Positions 1 through 12,507 of a stretch of DNA of 64,000 nt are shown piece by piece (the first letter of the stretch is position 1; every line of letters starts with the position of its first letter). The notes under the pieces are model-generated. The model saw nothing but the letters and a program-made list of their open reading frames with translations, had not been told where the DNA came from and ran no database searches. Source of the stretch: Verrucomicrobiales bacterium (GTDB lineage: Bacteria; Verrucomicrobiota; Verrucomicrobiia; Limisphaerales; J093). A program made the translations under genes and the position numbers. The DNA lies in assembly GCA_015075445.1 (NCBI GenBank), contig JABTUJ010000001.1, positions 293,059 through 357,058 of the forward strand, written 5' to 3'.

Positions 1-1
1 C

Positions 2-898
2 CGCGCCCTCAGCAACGGTGCCACCGGCGCCCATGTCGACGCCGGCCACCTTTGGGCCGATGCCGCCAATTCCCCCGAGTTCTGGGCCGCCGTCAGCGAT
101 CCGTCCTTCGTCTCGGACGAGGAGCTGTGGGCCCTGCGCTACGAGCTCCGTCGCCAGTTGATCGAATTCACCCGCCGCCGGCTCTTGCTGCAGGACGCCC
201 GCCTCACCCGCACCGCGTTCATTGAACACGATCACCTCCTCAACCCCGACGCCCTGACCATCGGATTCGCCCGGCGCTTCGCCACCTACAAGCGAGCCAC
301 CCTCATCTTGAATCACTTCGACCGCATCCTCCGGCTCGCCCATGACCCCCGCCGCCCGGTGCAGTTCATCTTCGCCGGCAAGGCGCATCCGCGCGACGAC
401 GAAGGCAAGCGGCTCATCCAAAACATCCTGCACCTCAGCAAGCACAGCGACCTGCGCGGCCACCTCGTGTTCATCGAGAACTACGACGTGCACGTGGCCC
501 GCCAGATGGTCTCCGGCTGCGATGTCTGGCTCAACAACCCGCGTCGCCCCCTCGAGGCCTCCGGCACCAGCGGCATGAAAGCCGCCATCCACGGCTGTCT
601 CAACTTCAGCATCCTCGATGGCTGGTGGCGCGAAGGCTACGACGGCACCAACGGCTTCGCCATCGGCGATGACTCCCACCCCGACCAGGTCCTGGAGCAG
701 GACCGGCGCGACGGCGAGCATCTCTTCCACACCCTCACCGAGGACATCATTCCCAGCTTCTTCCAGCGCGATGCCCAGGGCATCCCGCGACAATGGATCC
801 GCCGCATCCGCCGCTCCTTCGCCACGCTGGTGCCCCGCTTCAACACCTGGCGCATGGTCCAGGAGTACACCACTAGGTACTACCTGCCCTCCCCGTAG
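2..898 (+). CDS. glgP: alpha-glucan (glycogen/maltodextrin) phosphorylase, C-terminal part
   Basis: Phosphorolysis of alpha-1,4-glucans to glucose-1-phosphate; cytoplasmic, PLP-dependent. The gene enters from outside the window, and 298 codons of the C-terminal half are visible with no interruption. Seen: the GFARRFATYKRA motif, and the PLP-lysine segment EASGTSGMKAA followed by NFSILDGWW, as in the short alpha-glucan phosphorylase type (TIGR02094-like) rather than the E. coli MalP/GlgP form (EASGTGNMK). The stop is TAG at 896-898. rlmN starts 10 bp downstream on the same strand, so the two are probably co-transcribed. Family assignment is firm; the exact substrate (glycogen or maltodextrin) cannot be told. 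Confidence 0.93.
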   Translation, partial: RALSNGATGAHVDAGHLWADAANSPEFWAAVSDPSFVSDEELWALRYELRRQLIEFTRRRLLLQDARLTRTAFIEHDHLLNPDALTIGFARRFATYKRATLILNHFDRILRLAHDPRRPVQFIFAGKAHPRDDEGKRLIQNILHLSKHSDLRGHLVFIENYDVHVARQMVSGCDVWLNNPRRPLEASGTSGMKAAIHGCLNFSILDGWWREGYDGTNGFAIGDDSHPDQVLEQDRRDGEHLFHTLTEDIIPSFFQRDAQGIPRQWIRRIRRSFATLVPRFNTWRMVQEYTTRYYLPSP

Positions 899-908
899 CC
901 CCCGCCCC

Positions 909-2024
909 ATGTCCCTGCCGGATGCGCATGGCCTGACCCGCGATGAATGGCGCGCGGCGCTGACCGCGTGGGGGGAGCCCGCGTACCGGCTCGACCAGTT
1001 GCTGGAGTGGCTCTATGCGCGGCGCGCCCCTGCGTGGGACGCCATGTCCAATCTGCCCCGCGCCCTCCGCCAGCGGTTGAGCGCCACCTGGTCGCTCCGC
1101 TCCCTCGAGCTCGTCACCCGCCAGGCCTCCGGCGATGCCACACAGAAATTCCTCTGGCGGCTCACGGATGGCGCTTTGATTGAAAGCGTCCTGATTCCCG
1201 CAAGTCCGGCCCTTTATGGTGAGGCCAGCGACCGGCATACGCTTTGCGTCTCGACCCAGGTGGGCTGCGCGTACGGCTGCCGGTTCTGCGCCAGTGGACT
1301 GGAGGGATGGCGGCGGAACCTGCGTCCCGAGGAGATCGTCCAGCAGGTGCTGGCCGTGGAGCAGTGGCACGCGGCCCGGGAGCGCCACGAGCCCGCGCTG
1401 GCGACCACGGATCCACGGTCGCGCGTCGTCAGCAACCTCGTGATCATGGGGATGGGCGAGCCCCTGGCGAATTACGATCACTTGCTTAAGGCCTTACGAA
1501 TACTTAACGCTCCCTGGGGGGGCAACATCGGCGCGCGGAAGATCACGATTTCGACCAGTGGGCTGGTGCCGCAGATCCGGCGACTGGCCGGGGAACCGGA
1601 GCAATTCCGCCTGGCGATCTCCCTGCATGGCGCGACTGACGCCGTGCGGGACCGCCTCATGCCGGTCAACCGGAAATACCCGTTGCGCGAGCTCGTCGCC
1701 GCTTGCGAGCACTATCTCGAGCACAAGGGGCGCGTCATCACGCTGGAGTACTTGCTCCTTGAGGGTGTCAACGACGCGCCGGACCACGCCCGCGCCCTGG
1801 TGCAGGTGGCCGCGCGGTTGCGGGCGAAGGTCAATCTGATCCCCTACAACCGGGTCGAGGGCCTGCCTTGGCAGCAACCGGCGACTTCCGTGCAGGAGGC
1901 ATTCTACAAGTTATTGGTTTCAGGCGGGATACAGGCGACGCTCCGGCGCGAGAAAGGGGCCGACATCGATGCCGCCTGTGGTCAACTCCGGTTGCGGAGC
2001 GAGCGCTCGGAGACGAGGTCGTAA
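909..2024 (+). CDS. rlmN: dual-specificity 23S rRNA (A2503)/tRNA (A37) C2-methyltransferase RlmN
   Basis: Radical-SAM enzyme methylating A2503 of 23S rRNA and A37 of some tRNAs. The 371 residues match the usual length. The [4Fe-4S] motif CAYGCRFC gives Cys120, Cys124 and Cys127. GMGEPLANYDHLLKA, ISLHGATDAVRDRLMPVN and PYNRVEG are typical RlmN blocks, and the C-terminal CGQLRLR carries the catalytic methyl-carrying cysteine (Cys357). ATG 909 is the first in-frame start after the phosphorylase stop; longer in-frame readings upstream only overlap the phosphorylase gene. It sits directly upstream of the rRNA operon, though its own 3' end is about 190 bp before the rrn promoter. Confidence 0.95.
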   Translation: MSLPDAHGLTRDEWRAALTAWGEPAYRLDQLLEWLYARRAPAWDAMSNLPRALRQRLSATWSLRSLELVTRQASGDATQKFLWRLTDGALIESVLIPASPALYGEASDRHTLCVSTQVGCAYGCRFCASGLEGWRRNLRPEEIVQQVLAVEQWHAARERHEPALATTDPRSRVVSNLVIMGMGEPLANYDHLLKALRILNAPWGGNIGARKITISTSGLVPQIRRLAGEPEQFRLAISLHGATDAVRDRLMPVNRKYPLRELVAACEHYLEHKGRVITLEYLLLEGVNDAPDHARALVQVAARLRAKVNLIPYNRVEGLPWQQPATSVQEAFYKLLVSGGIQATLRREKGADIDAACGQLRLRSERSETRS

Positions 2025-2190
2025 CGCGACGCCGACGGCTCCGAGCCGGCGTTGCGGGGGGTGTGGAAGCGTGGACGACCTGAAATGAACCTCTTCCGCC
2101 AATCGCGGGGCGTGGTGAGGAGGTTCGTAACCGACCACCCAACGACACTTCGATGTGGAACGGATTTGCAGCCAACGGCTTGAGATGACC

Positions 2191-2239
2191 AAAAAATTTT
2201 ACAAAAACTCGTTGACCTCTGCGTTGCATACACTAAGCT
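2191..2239 (+). promoter_or_regulatory. rRNA operon promoter with UP element
   Basis: An A/T-only stretch (AAAAAATTTTACAAAAA, 2191-2207) in an otherwise GC-rich region resembles an UP element. It is followed by -35 TTGACC (2212-2217), a 16-nt spacer and -10 TAAGCT (2234-2239). The 16S gene begins about 230 bp downstream. The -10 box is poor by E. coli standards, but the TAAG start recurs at two other promoters in this window (24275 and 53387). Position is inferred, not proven. Confidence 0.6.
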
Positions 2240-2348
2240 GTCCCCGCTTCGAGGTAAGCGACTGACGCGTCGAATCACCGAAGAACGATTCGGCGGTCGG
2301 TTTCTTCGTCCCCGAGGCTGTGATCAGGCAGCAATGCCTGTGATCCTT

Positions 2349-2370
2349 GAAAGTTGAATTGTGCGACAAG
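2349..2370 (+). other. left arm of the 16S pre-rRNA processing stalk
   Basis: The 22 nt at 2349-2370 (ending GTGCGACAAG) are complementary to 4079-4100 (starting CTTGTCGCAC), with one G-U pair and no bulge. The two arms enclose the whole 16S gene, the normal arrangement for an RNase III processing stem. Confidence 0.8.
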
Positions 2371-2472
2371 TTTAGCCCCTTTGTGCGGACCGGGTTAGTA
2401 CGGTCTGTACATCGAGTTTAACAATTGCAATCCCGGAGGTGAAAACCTCCGGTCGAATCAAGCTAACGTTTT

Positions 2473-4020
<1,548 letters not shown>

Positions 4021-4078
4021 CTTAACGGACACGCGAGAGCGTGTTCCAGGTCGTCAGTTCGCAAGAACTGCCGGGCGG

Positions 4079-4100
4079 CTTGTCGCACAATTCAGCTTTC
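4079..4100 (+). other. right arm of the 16S pre-rRNA processing stalk
   Basis: Pairs with 2349-2370 over 22 nt. Between the 16S end and this arm lie two short tetraloop hairpins: ACACGC-GAGA-GCGTGT near 4030 and CAGTTC-GCAA-GAACTG near 4055. Confidence 0.8.
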
Positions 4101-4160
4101 TTCGCTCTTTGGCGTCCATCATGGTGGTCGGGGCCGGCGCCGGCAACGGGTCTCAGTCCC

Positions 4161-4236
4161 GGGGCTGTAGCTCAGTTGGTAGAGCGGTAGCTTTGCAAGC
4201 TATAGGTCAGGAGTTCGAATCTCCTCAGCTCCACCA
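4161..4236 (+). tRNA. tRNA-Ala (anticodon TGC)
   Basis: Cloverleaf folds with acceptor GGGGCTG/CAGCTCC, D-arm GCTCAGTTGGTAGAGC, anticodon TGC at 4194-4196, T-loop GTTCGAATC and an encoded CCA end (4234-4236). It lies in the 16S-23S spacer, as in most bacteria with an Ala/Ile spacer pair. Confidence 0.97.
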
Positions 4237-4256
4237 TCGGCTCACGGACGGTAACC

Positions 4257-4333
4257 GGACCTGTAGCTCAGTTGGTTAGAGCATGCGCTTGATAAGCGCA
4301 GGGTCACTGGTTCAAGTCCAGTCAGGTCCACCA
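4257..4333 (+). tRNA. tRNA-Ile (anticodon GAT)
   Basis: Acceptor GGACCTG/CAGGTCC, D-arm GCTCAGTTGGTTAGAGC, anticodon GAT at 4291-4293, T-loop GTTCAAGTC and encoded CCA. Second tRNA of the rRNA spacer, 20 bp after tRNA-Ala. Confidence 0.97.
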
Positions 4334-4362
4334 CCCACTTTTGCGGGTCCTCCGGTCCGCGC

Positions 4363-4374
4363 GCTCTTTGAAAA
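4363..4374 (+). promoter_or_regulatory. boxA-like antitermination element
   Basis: GCTCTTTGAAAA in the tRNA-Ile to 23S spacer matches the conserved spacer boxA bound by NusB/S10 in rRNA antitermination. Assigned by motif and position only. Confidence 0.6.
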
Positions 4375-4447
4375 CTGCGTGTAAGTATCGTAACGGGCAA
4401 TAGTTTCGTCGAAGCTTTTTCCGGCGAAGGCCGGAGAGGCACTTTGT

Positions 4448-7327
<2,880 letters not shown>

Positions 7328-7421
7328 TTCGGCTCCTTACGGAGCCAGCGATTTGATCGATGGAACCTGCCCGGGACGGCTTGCACGCAGTTTTCAGAGA
7401 GCAGACGCTCTATGAAGGTTT

Positions 7422-7538
7422 TTCTGGTGACCATGAAGCGGTGGCTCGACCCGATCCCATCCCGAACTCGGCCGTCAAACGCCGCATTGCCGATGGTAGT
7501 GCTTGTAGAGCTTGTGCGAGAGTAGGTAGTCGCCAGAT
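7422..7538 (+). rRNA. rrf: 5S ribosomal RNA
   Basis: About 117 nt with terminal stem TCTGGTG/CGCCAGA, the conserved CCCGATCCCATCCCGAACTC block and GCGAGAGTAGG near the 3' side. It lies 95 bp after 23S in normal operon order. Confidence 0.95.
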
Positions 7539-7550
7539 TTTGGTTTGCCA

Positions 7551-7586
7551 GGCGGCGGGAAACTTGGGTTTCTCGCCGCCTTTTTG
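7551..7586 (+). terminator. intrinsic terminator of the rRNA operon
   Basis: 13-bp stem GGCGGCGGGAAAC/GTTTCTCGCCGCC (one G-U) with a 4-nt loop, followed by five T residues (7581-7585), 13 bp after the 5S gene. Confidence 0.92.
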
Positions 7587-7587
7587 C

Positions 7588-7616
7588 TTGTCGGAGTCCC
7601 CCGCGCCCCCTACATA
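7588..7616 (+). promoter_or_regulatory. candidate leaderless promoter of the ExbB/ExbD cassette
   Basis: -35 TTGTCG (7588-7593), 17-nt spacer, -10 TACATA (7611-7616). Only 9 nt separate the -10 from ATG 7626, so the transcript would begin at or next to the start codon. It begins directly after the rrn terminator. Confidence 0.5.
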
Positions 7617-7625
7617 GGACGGTCT

Positions 7626-8246
7626 ATGGTTCCGGAGTTGTTGGCCCACGGCGGCGTCATGATGTGGCTGCTCCTGCTGGTCGGCGCCACGGCCTGTGCC
7701 GTCTTCGTCGAGCGCCTCCTCCACTACCACCGGGAACACATCGACAGCTTCGATTTCCTGAACGGAGTTCGCACCGTGCTGCGGCGGGACAACGTGGTCG
7801 AGGCCCTGTCGATCTGCGACGCGACGGCCGGGCCCGTGCCGCGCTTGGTGAAGACCGCCATCCTGTGTCGGGAGCACGGGCGCGATCGGATTCGGGAGGC
7901 GCTCGCGCAATCGGGATTGCTGGAGGTGCCCCGCCTCGAAGAGAAGCTCGGGTTGCTGGCGACGATTGCCCAAACCGCGCCCATCATGGGGTTGCTGGGC
8001 ACCGTCCTTGGCCTCATCGACATCTTCCAACTGCTGCAGACCCAGGGGGTGGCGGCCCCGGCGGGATTGCTGGCCGGCGGTGTCTGGCAGGCGCTGGTGT
8101 GCAGTGGTGCCGGGTTGGCCATCGCCATTCCCACCTACGCCGGCTACAACTACCTCGTCAGCCGGGTCCGTTCCATCGTCCTCGACATGGAGAAGTCCTC
8201 GGTCGAGATCCTGAACATCCTGACCGAACAGGTCTCGCTCTCGTGA
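7626..8246 (+). CDS. exbB: MotA/TolQ/ExbB-family proton channel subunit
   Basis: 206-residue inner-membrane protein. An N-terminal membrane segment (about 12-30, MWLLLLVGATACAVFVERLL) is followed by a cytoplasmic loop and two further helices around LATIAQTAPIMGLLGTVLGL and GGVWQALVCSGAGLAIAIPTY, the conserved ExbB/TolQ core. With ExbD it should form a proton-driven motor powering a TonB-like protein. ATG 7626 is preferred over the upstream 7545, which lies before the rrn terminator and gives an implausible N-terminus. Its stop overlaps the start of the next gene by 4 bp (GTGA), so translation is probably coupled. Confidence 0.92.
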   Translation: MVPELLAHGGVMMWLLLLVGATACAVFVERLLHYHREHIDSFDFLNGVRTVLRRDNVVEALSICDATAGPVPRLVKTAILCREHGRDRIREALAQSGLLEVPRLEEKLGLLATIAQTAPIMGLLGTVLGLIDIFQLLQTQGVAAPAGLLAGGVWQALVCSGAGLAIAIPTYAGYNYLVSRVRSIVLDMEKSSVEILNILTEQVSLS

Positions 8247-8683
8247 GTCTGCCGACCAATGCACGGATGTTCGCCGGGCGCCTGGATGTGGCGCCGTTCG
8301 CCTCCGTGTTCTTCCTGCTGCTCATCTTCCTGCTGTTGATGACGCACCTGGCGCCGGTTCCGGGGGTCCCGGTGGAGTTGCCGGACGCGGATCTTCCGGA
8401 TGCGGCAGCGGGTCCGGACTGGCTGGTGGTGGTGATGGATGGGGCAGGACGGACCTATTTCAACCAGCAGATCATCACCGATGACCGGTTGCGGGAGGAA
8501 TTGACTACGCGGCTGCAATCGGCGGGGACACCACTGCCACTGGTGCTGCAGGCCGATGCGGGCGTTCCGTTGGAGGACCTGGTCCGGTTCTACGCCTTGT
8601 GCCGGTCGGCGGGTATTGGCAAGGTGAAGCTGCAGACACGTCCGCCCTTGCACGCCTCGCGTCCGCGCGGATGGCTTCCTTGA
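8243..8683 (+). CDS. exbD: ExbD/TolR-family biopolymer transport protein
   Basis: 146 residues: one N-terminal membrane helix (about 18-36, PFASVFFLLLIFLLLMTH, with the usual acidic residue replaced by more neutral ones) and a periplasmic domain ending in the family pattern VLQADAGVPLEDLVRFYALCRSAGIGKV. The GTG start at 8243 overlaps the exbB stop. An ATG at codon 9 (8267) is possible but would lose the overlap. The aspartate that carries protons in the ExbD helix is not obvious here: only Asp15 lies just ahead of the helix. Confidence 0.88.
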   Translation: MSLPTNARMFAGRLDVAPFASVFFLLLIFLLLMTHLAPVPGVPVELPDADLPDAAAGPDWLVVVMDGAGRTYFNQQIITDDRLREELTTRLQSAGTPLPLVLQADAGVPLEDLVRFYALCRSAGIGKVKLQTRPPLHASRPRGWLP

Positions 8684-9453
8684 TGGACTGGGGCGGCAGG
8701 ACTTCGGGATGGAGTTACGCCAGGCTGGCGCGAGTGGCCGGTTGGATTGGGATTGCTCAGTTGGGGCTGATCTACTTGCTGGGGCTCAAGACGGCCCCGG
8801 CCACAGAGACGCCGCCAACTCGCAGCGACGCTGACTGGCTCTGGCTGCCCCGCGCGCCGGCCTTGTTTGAGGAGTTGCCGGACCGCGCGGTCCTGGCCGA
8901 GGTGACGGTGCACGGTTTCTCAGGCGCGCTTTGGAACAGGCGTTCAGGGACGGCGCTGGCCAGCCTGGGTTCCGAGGGAGGCGTGGGGCGTCTGGCTGCG
9001 GGTCGCGCTGTAGGCCCCAGGTTTTCGCCGGGCCAGTGGGGCGATGCTGCGGCGCCGCTGGCAGGAATCGTCCGCGTCGCCCCGGTTGACCGACCGGCGC
9101 GCCGGATGGTGCAAGCGAGGACCGAAACCCCGGCGCCCGGAACGCACCTTCGGTTGGAAGGGGCCTTGGCGGGACGGAGATTTCGGGGGCCGGAGACGCT
9201 GCCGGCCTGGCCGCATTCCGAGGTGTTGACGCCGAGCACGGTGCCGTTGCTGGTGGACCGCGACGGCACGGTTCTATCTGCGAGGCTCCTGCCACCCGGC
9301 AGTGGGCTGGCCGCGGCCGATCAGGAGGCGGTGCGGTTGGCCCAACAGCTTCAATTCGAGGTTGGAGGGGAGGAGGATCGGGCTTCGGGGGAGTTTTTCT
9401 GGGGTAGTGTGACCTTCATCTGGCGCACCCTGGCGCCGGCTCCGTCGCCATGA
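8683..9453 (+). CDS. TonB-like energy transducer
   Basis: 256 residues. A membrane helix lies at about 15-34 (VAGWIGIAQLGLIYLLGL), followed by a long low-complexity linker with many Pro, Ala and Arg. The C-terminal domain (LLVDRDGTVLSARLLPPGSG, then DQEAVRLAQQLQFE) matches the TonB C-terminal fold consensus. The start chosen shares its A with the exbD stop (TGATG); the in-frame ATG at 8671 is an alternative. Position after exbB-exbD supports a role in spanning the periplasm to an outer-membrane receptor. No TonB-dependent receptor lies nearby, so the partner is elsewhere. Confidence 0.8.
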   Translation: MDWGGRTSGWSYARLARVAGWIGIAQLGLIYLLGLKTAPATETPPTRSDADWLWLPRAPALFEELPDRAVLAEVTVHGFSGALWNRRSGTALASLGSEGGVGRLAAGRAVGPRFSPGQWGDAAAPLAGIVRVAPVDRPARRMVQARTETPAPGTHLRLEGALAGRRFRGPETLPAWPHSEVLTPSTVPLLVDRDGTVLSARLLPPGSGLAAADQEAVRLAQQLQFEVGGEEDRASGEFFWGSVTFIWRTLAPAPSP

Positions 9454-9674
9454 GCATGAGCCTGTTGCTGGGCGCCTATGTCGTGCTGCTGCTCGGGGCG
9501 ATCACCCTGATTGCAGTCTTCTACGGGTTGCGGGAACGGCGGTTCGGCCCTTCCCGGTCCGGGGACCGTCTGTTCCGTTGTGGCAAGTGCGGCTACGTCT
9601 ACACCGACGATCCAGATGTGGATCGGTCACGCTGCCCGCAGTGCCGTTGCATGAACGACGCCTTCAGCTACTGA
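9450..9674 (+). CDS. small membrane-anchored zinc-ribbon protein
   Basis: 74 residues: an N-terminal membrane helix (about 4-27) and a C-terminal CGKCGYVY-(11)-CPQCRC module, that is two CxxC pairs, as in zinc ribbons or rubredoxin-like folds. ATG overlaps the stop of the TonB-like gene (ATGA), which makes it the fourth gene of the cassette. No function is known to me. Its constant coupling suggests a partner of the motor complex or a co-regulated metal-binding protein. Its 3' end overlaps the convergent sulfatase gene by 11 bp. Confidence 0.8.
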   Translation: MSMSLLLGAYVVLLLGAITLIAVFYGLRERRFGPSRSGDRLFRCGKCGYVYTDDPDVDRSRCPQCRCMNDAFSY

Positions 9675-11577
9675 GCGGGTTCTGGAGGATTTCCTCGAGC
9701 AGGCGTGGGACGTAGCTCCGGGTGCGTGTCGGACTCTCCTCCGGGACTGCAGGGAGGGCGCGAAGCGCCGGCAGGACCGGCCGAACTTTGGGGCCAAGTT
9801 GGTCGAGTGCATTCAACGCCTCGAGCGCAACGAAAGGGGCCGCGGCGTTGGGAACGGCGAGTTGAACCAGCAGATCCAGGGCGGGCGCAAGGTCTTCTGG
9901 CTCGCCGAACTGCCCCAATGCTTCGGCGGCGGCGACACGGACCGAGGGGGACTCATCGATCTGCAGCCGTCTGAGCTCAGCCTGCGTGAGGCGGACCGCG
10001 CCGGCACCACGCAACCGGCAGCCCACCACCGCCCAATAGCGGATGCCCGGTTCGGAGTCCGCAAGCCAGGCGCGCCATCGGGCGGGGTCGAAGGGGGCGT
10101 CGGACGAAACGGCTTCGGCCACCTCGACCAACCGCTCGAGGGGGTATTGGGCGGGGTCGTGTCCGAAGGTGTAGGGCGCGGCGGTGCCCCGGCGCCGCTC
10201 ACGTTCCGCTTCCGGGAGGAATCCGAGGTCGCGGGTGGCGAAGAGGTGTTGCCGCAAGGCGTCGCGGAGTCGGGCAAGGACCGGTTGATGGGACAGGGAG
10301 GTGGCGAGGTTGTGGACCTCGTCCGGATCCATTTGGAGGTCGTAGAGCTCCTCGGCGGGTTTGGGCAGCCAGAATTGCGCCTGGGCAGGCGGCAACCGGC
10401 CCTCGTCAAAGAGACGTTTCCACACCTGCGTGGTCGGCGTCTCGAACATGTAGCTGACCCGCTGGCCGTGGGGAACGTGGCGCAGGTAGTTGCGGAGGTA
10501 AACGTAGCGGCCGTCGGTGACGCTGCGGACAAGGTCGTAGCGTTCGTCCATGCGACCGCGACCGCCGAAGATGAACCGGGGGGCGGGGCGAACGTGAGGG
10601 CCCATGAAGGCATGACCCTGCATCCACTCGGGCGCTGGGACACCGGCCAGGCTGAGCAAGGTGGGGGCGAAGTCGACGAAGCTAACCAGCCGGTCCGAGC
10701 GTCCGCCCGGCTGGTACTCCGGTGGCGCGAGGTGACGCCACTTCTCCGGGACGTACACGATCAGAGGAACCTGGAGGCCGGAGTTGTAGGGGAAACGCTT
10801 GCAGCGGGGTAGGCCAGGGCCGTGGTCGCCGTAGAAGAAGACGATGGTGTTGGCCGCGAGCCCCGCCTCCTCGAGTTCGCGCAGGTTCCCGGCGGCCAGT
10901 TCGTCCATGACGGTGATCTGGTCGTAGTACTGCGCCCAGTCCCGCCGGACCTCAGGGACATCCGGGTGGTAGGCGGGAACCCGCACCCGGCTGGGATCAT
11001 GAACGGGGGTGTGCGGCCGGCGTCGCACCTGACTCTCGTGCGTGACGGTGTGGTTGAAGATGGCGAAGAAGGGTTGGCCGGGCGCGCGGTTCCTCCAATG
11101 GGCGCGACGCGAGGACTCATCCCAGACCGGTCCGACCGACTCGAGGTTGTAGTCCTCCTTCTCGTTGTTGGTGCAGTAATAGCCGGCCGAACGAAGCGCC
11201 TGCGGGTAGAAGCGGAAACCCGATGGCAGGGGGACCAGGCTGCGCATGTGTTCCGCACCGGTCGAGGGCGGGTACAAGCCGCTGATGAGGGTCGTCCGGG
11301 CGGGGGCACAGACCGGAGCACAGGACCAGGCCCGCGTGTAGGTAAGGCCCCGCGCCGCCAACCGATCCAGGTGGGGTGTGGTGGCGTAGGCATCCCCGTA
11401 GCAGCCAAGCTGCGGACCGATGTCCTCACACGTGATCCAGAGAATGTTCGGGCGGGTGTTGGAGTCTTCCGCCGTGAGAGCGCCGGCCATCCGGGCGCTC
11501 ACGAGGGCGAATACGAGCAGCAGGGGCACGGCGGATCGACCGGCTGAACGGCTGGGAAATGCCCGGGTCACAGCCAC
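9664..11577 (-). CDS. secreted sulfatase (N-sulfoglucosamine sulfohydrolase-like) with C-terminal HEAT-like repeats
   Basis: 637 residues. Signal peptide at about 1-34. The sulfatase domain begins at RPNILWITCEDIGPQLGCYGD. The active-site motif CAPAR (Cys90, to be converted to formylglycine) is intact. Metal and substrate motifs follow: FYGDHGPG, then GCYGD and TLLSLAGVPAPEWMQG. The first 470 residues resemble heparan N-sulfatase-like enzymes of Planctomycetes and Verrucomicrobia; the last 150 (REAEALGQFGEP-type helices) look like HEAT repeats. It is the last gene of a minus-strand run and overlaps the upstream metallophosphoesterase gene by 10 bp. An anaerobic or aerobic sulfatase-maturating enzyme must be encoded elsewhere. 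Confidence 0.92.
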   Translation of the reverse strand: MAVTRAFPSRSAGRSAVPLLLVFALVSARMAGALTAEDSNTRPNILWITCEDIGPQLGCYGDAYATTPHLDRLAARGLTYTRAWSCAPVCAPARTTLISGLYPPSTGAEHMRSLVPLPSGFRFYPQALRSAGYYCTNNEKEDYNLESVGPVWDESSRRAHWRNRAPGQPFFAIFNHTVTHESQVRRRPHTPVHDPSRVRVPAYHPDVPEVRRDWAQYYDQITVMDELAAGNLRELEEAGLAANTIVFFYGDHGPGLPRCKRFPYNSGLQVPLIVYVPEKWRHLAPPEYQPGGRSDRLVSFVDFAPTLLSLAGVPAPEWMQGHAFMGPHVRPAPRFIFGGRGRMDERYDLVRSVTDGRYVYLRNYLRHVPHGQRVSYMFETPTTQVWKRLFDEGRLPPAQAQFWLPKPAEELYDLQMDPDEVHNLATSLSHQPVLARLRDALRQHLFATRDLGFLPEAERERRRGTAAPYTFGHDPAQYPLERLVEVAEAVSSDAPFDPARWRAWLADSEPGIRYWAVVGCRLRGAGAVRLTQAELRRLQIDESPSVRVAAAEALGQFGEPEDLAPALDLLVQLAVPNAAAPFVALEALNALDQLGPKVRPVLPALRALPAVPEESPTRTRSYVPRLLEEILQNPLSS

Positions 11578-12476
11578 GAGAGGGTGGTCGTCCTCCCGTC
11601 ATCGGCGCGGTTGCCACCGAACGCGTGCAGGGTGAGGGCAACCCCTTCGGGGCGGAAACGCGCCTCCACCCAGCCGACTGGGTCCTGATCACGGAAGTTG
11701 TAGCCGACGGCCGGGAGATTGATCAACTGGAGCCGGCCACGCCGTTGCACCTGCCACACGTGGGAATGGCCGAAGAAGATGGCTTTGACGTGCGGATGGG
11801 GTTCGAGGAGGGCGAAGAGGCGATCGGCGTCCAGCAGGTCCCCGTCCCCGTCGCCCAGCGTATGATGCACGAAAAGCACGGCCGCGCGATCGCGAAGCTG
11901 CGGGAGGTAGCGGGCCAGCCATTCGCGCTGGTTGCGTCCCAGCAATCCGGCCACCTTGTCCACGTAGAGCAGCGAATCGAGGACGAGCACGCGGAGGGTG
12001 GCGAACTCGATGACCGTCACGTGCTTCCCTCCGACCGCGGGGTGGTGGACGGCCGCGCGCGGCGGGAACACGCGCAGGAAGTTGGCCCGGTCGTCGTGGT
12101 TCCCCAGCGCAATGTGGACGGGGGTGACGGCCGCCAACGGCTCAAGCAAGGCGCGCAACTGCTCGTAATCCTCGGGGCGGCCCTCGAGACGGGCGGCATC
12201 GCCGCACAGAATGGCCGCCTGCGGTCGGACCGCTGCCATTTCCGGCACGATGCGTGCGAGGTTTTCCCACGGACGGAAGCCGCGGTAGGCATTGTTCCGG
12301 TCAGCCGGGATGTGGGTGTCGGAGAGGAGGGCGAGATGGAAGTCGGGAACGGAGCTGCGCGAAGGCGCTGGAGACCCAACGGTGCGCCGGCCGGCCACAA
12401 ACAGCGCGGCGCCACCGAGCGTGGCCGTCTTCAGGAACGCGCGCCGGTTTTGGGGATGAGGAAGGAGGATGGGCAT
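11568..12476 (-). CDS. Tat-exported calcineurin-like metallophosphoesterase
   Basis: 302 residues with a twin-arginine signal (NRRAFLKTATLGGAALFVAG). Di-metal motifs in order: LLSDTHIPAD (DxH), CGDAA (GD), ALGNHDD (GNHD), VHHTLGD, FFGHSHVW (GHxH). A periplasmic phosphoesterase is therefore likely; the substrate is unknown. ATG 12476 gives a normal Tat n-region. An in-frame ATG at 12521 overlaps the lptE-like gene and would add 15 Pro-rich residues. Confidence 0.88.
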   Translation of the reverse strand: MPILLPHPQNRRAFLKTATLGGAALFVAGRRTVGSPAPSRSSVPDFHLALLSDTHIPADRNNAYRGFRPWENLARIVPEMAAVRPQAAILCGDAARLEGRPEDYEQLRALLEPLAAVTPVHIALGNHDDRANFLRVFPPRAAVHHPAVGGKHVTVIEFATLRVLVLDSLLYVDKVAGLLGRNQREWLARYLPQLRDRAAVLFVHHTLGDGDGDLLDADRLFALLEPHPHVKAIFFGHSHVWQVQRRGRLQLINLPAVGYNFRDQDPVGWVEARFRPEGVALTLHAFGGNRADDGRTTTLSWL

Positions 12477-12507
12477 GGCGAGGGGCGGAAGGGGTTCGGG
12501 GGGTGGC

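Noticed and set aside
873..1481. Long antisense frames opposite rlmN and many other genes
   Set aside because: GC-rich genes produce long shadow frames; the sense strand has the conserved domains in every case.
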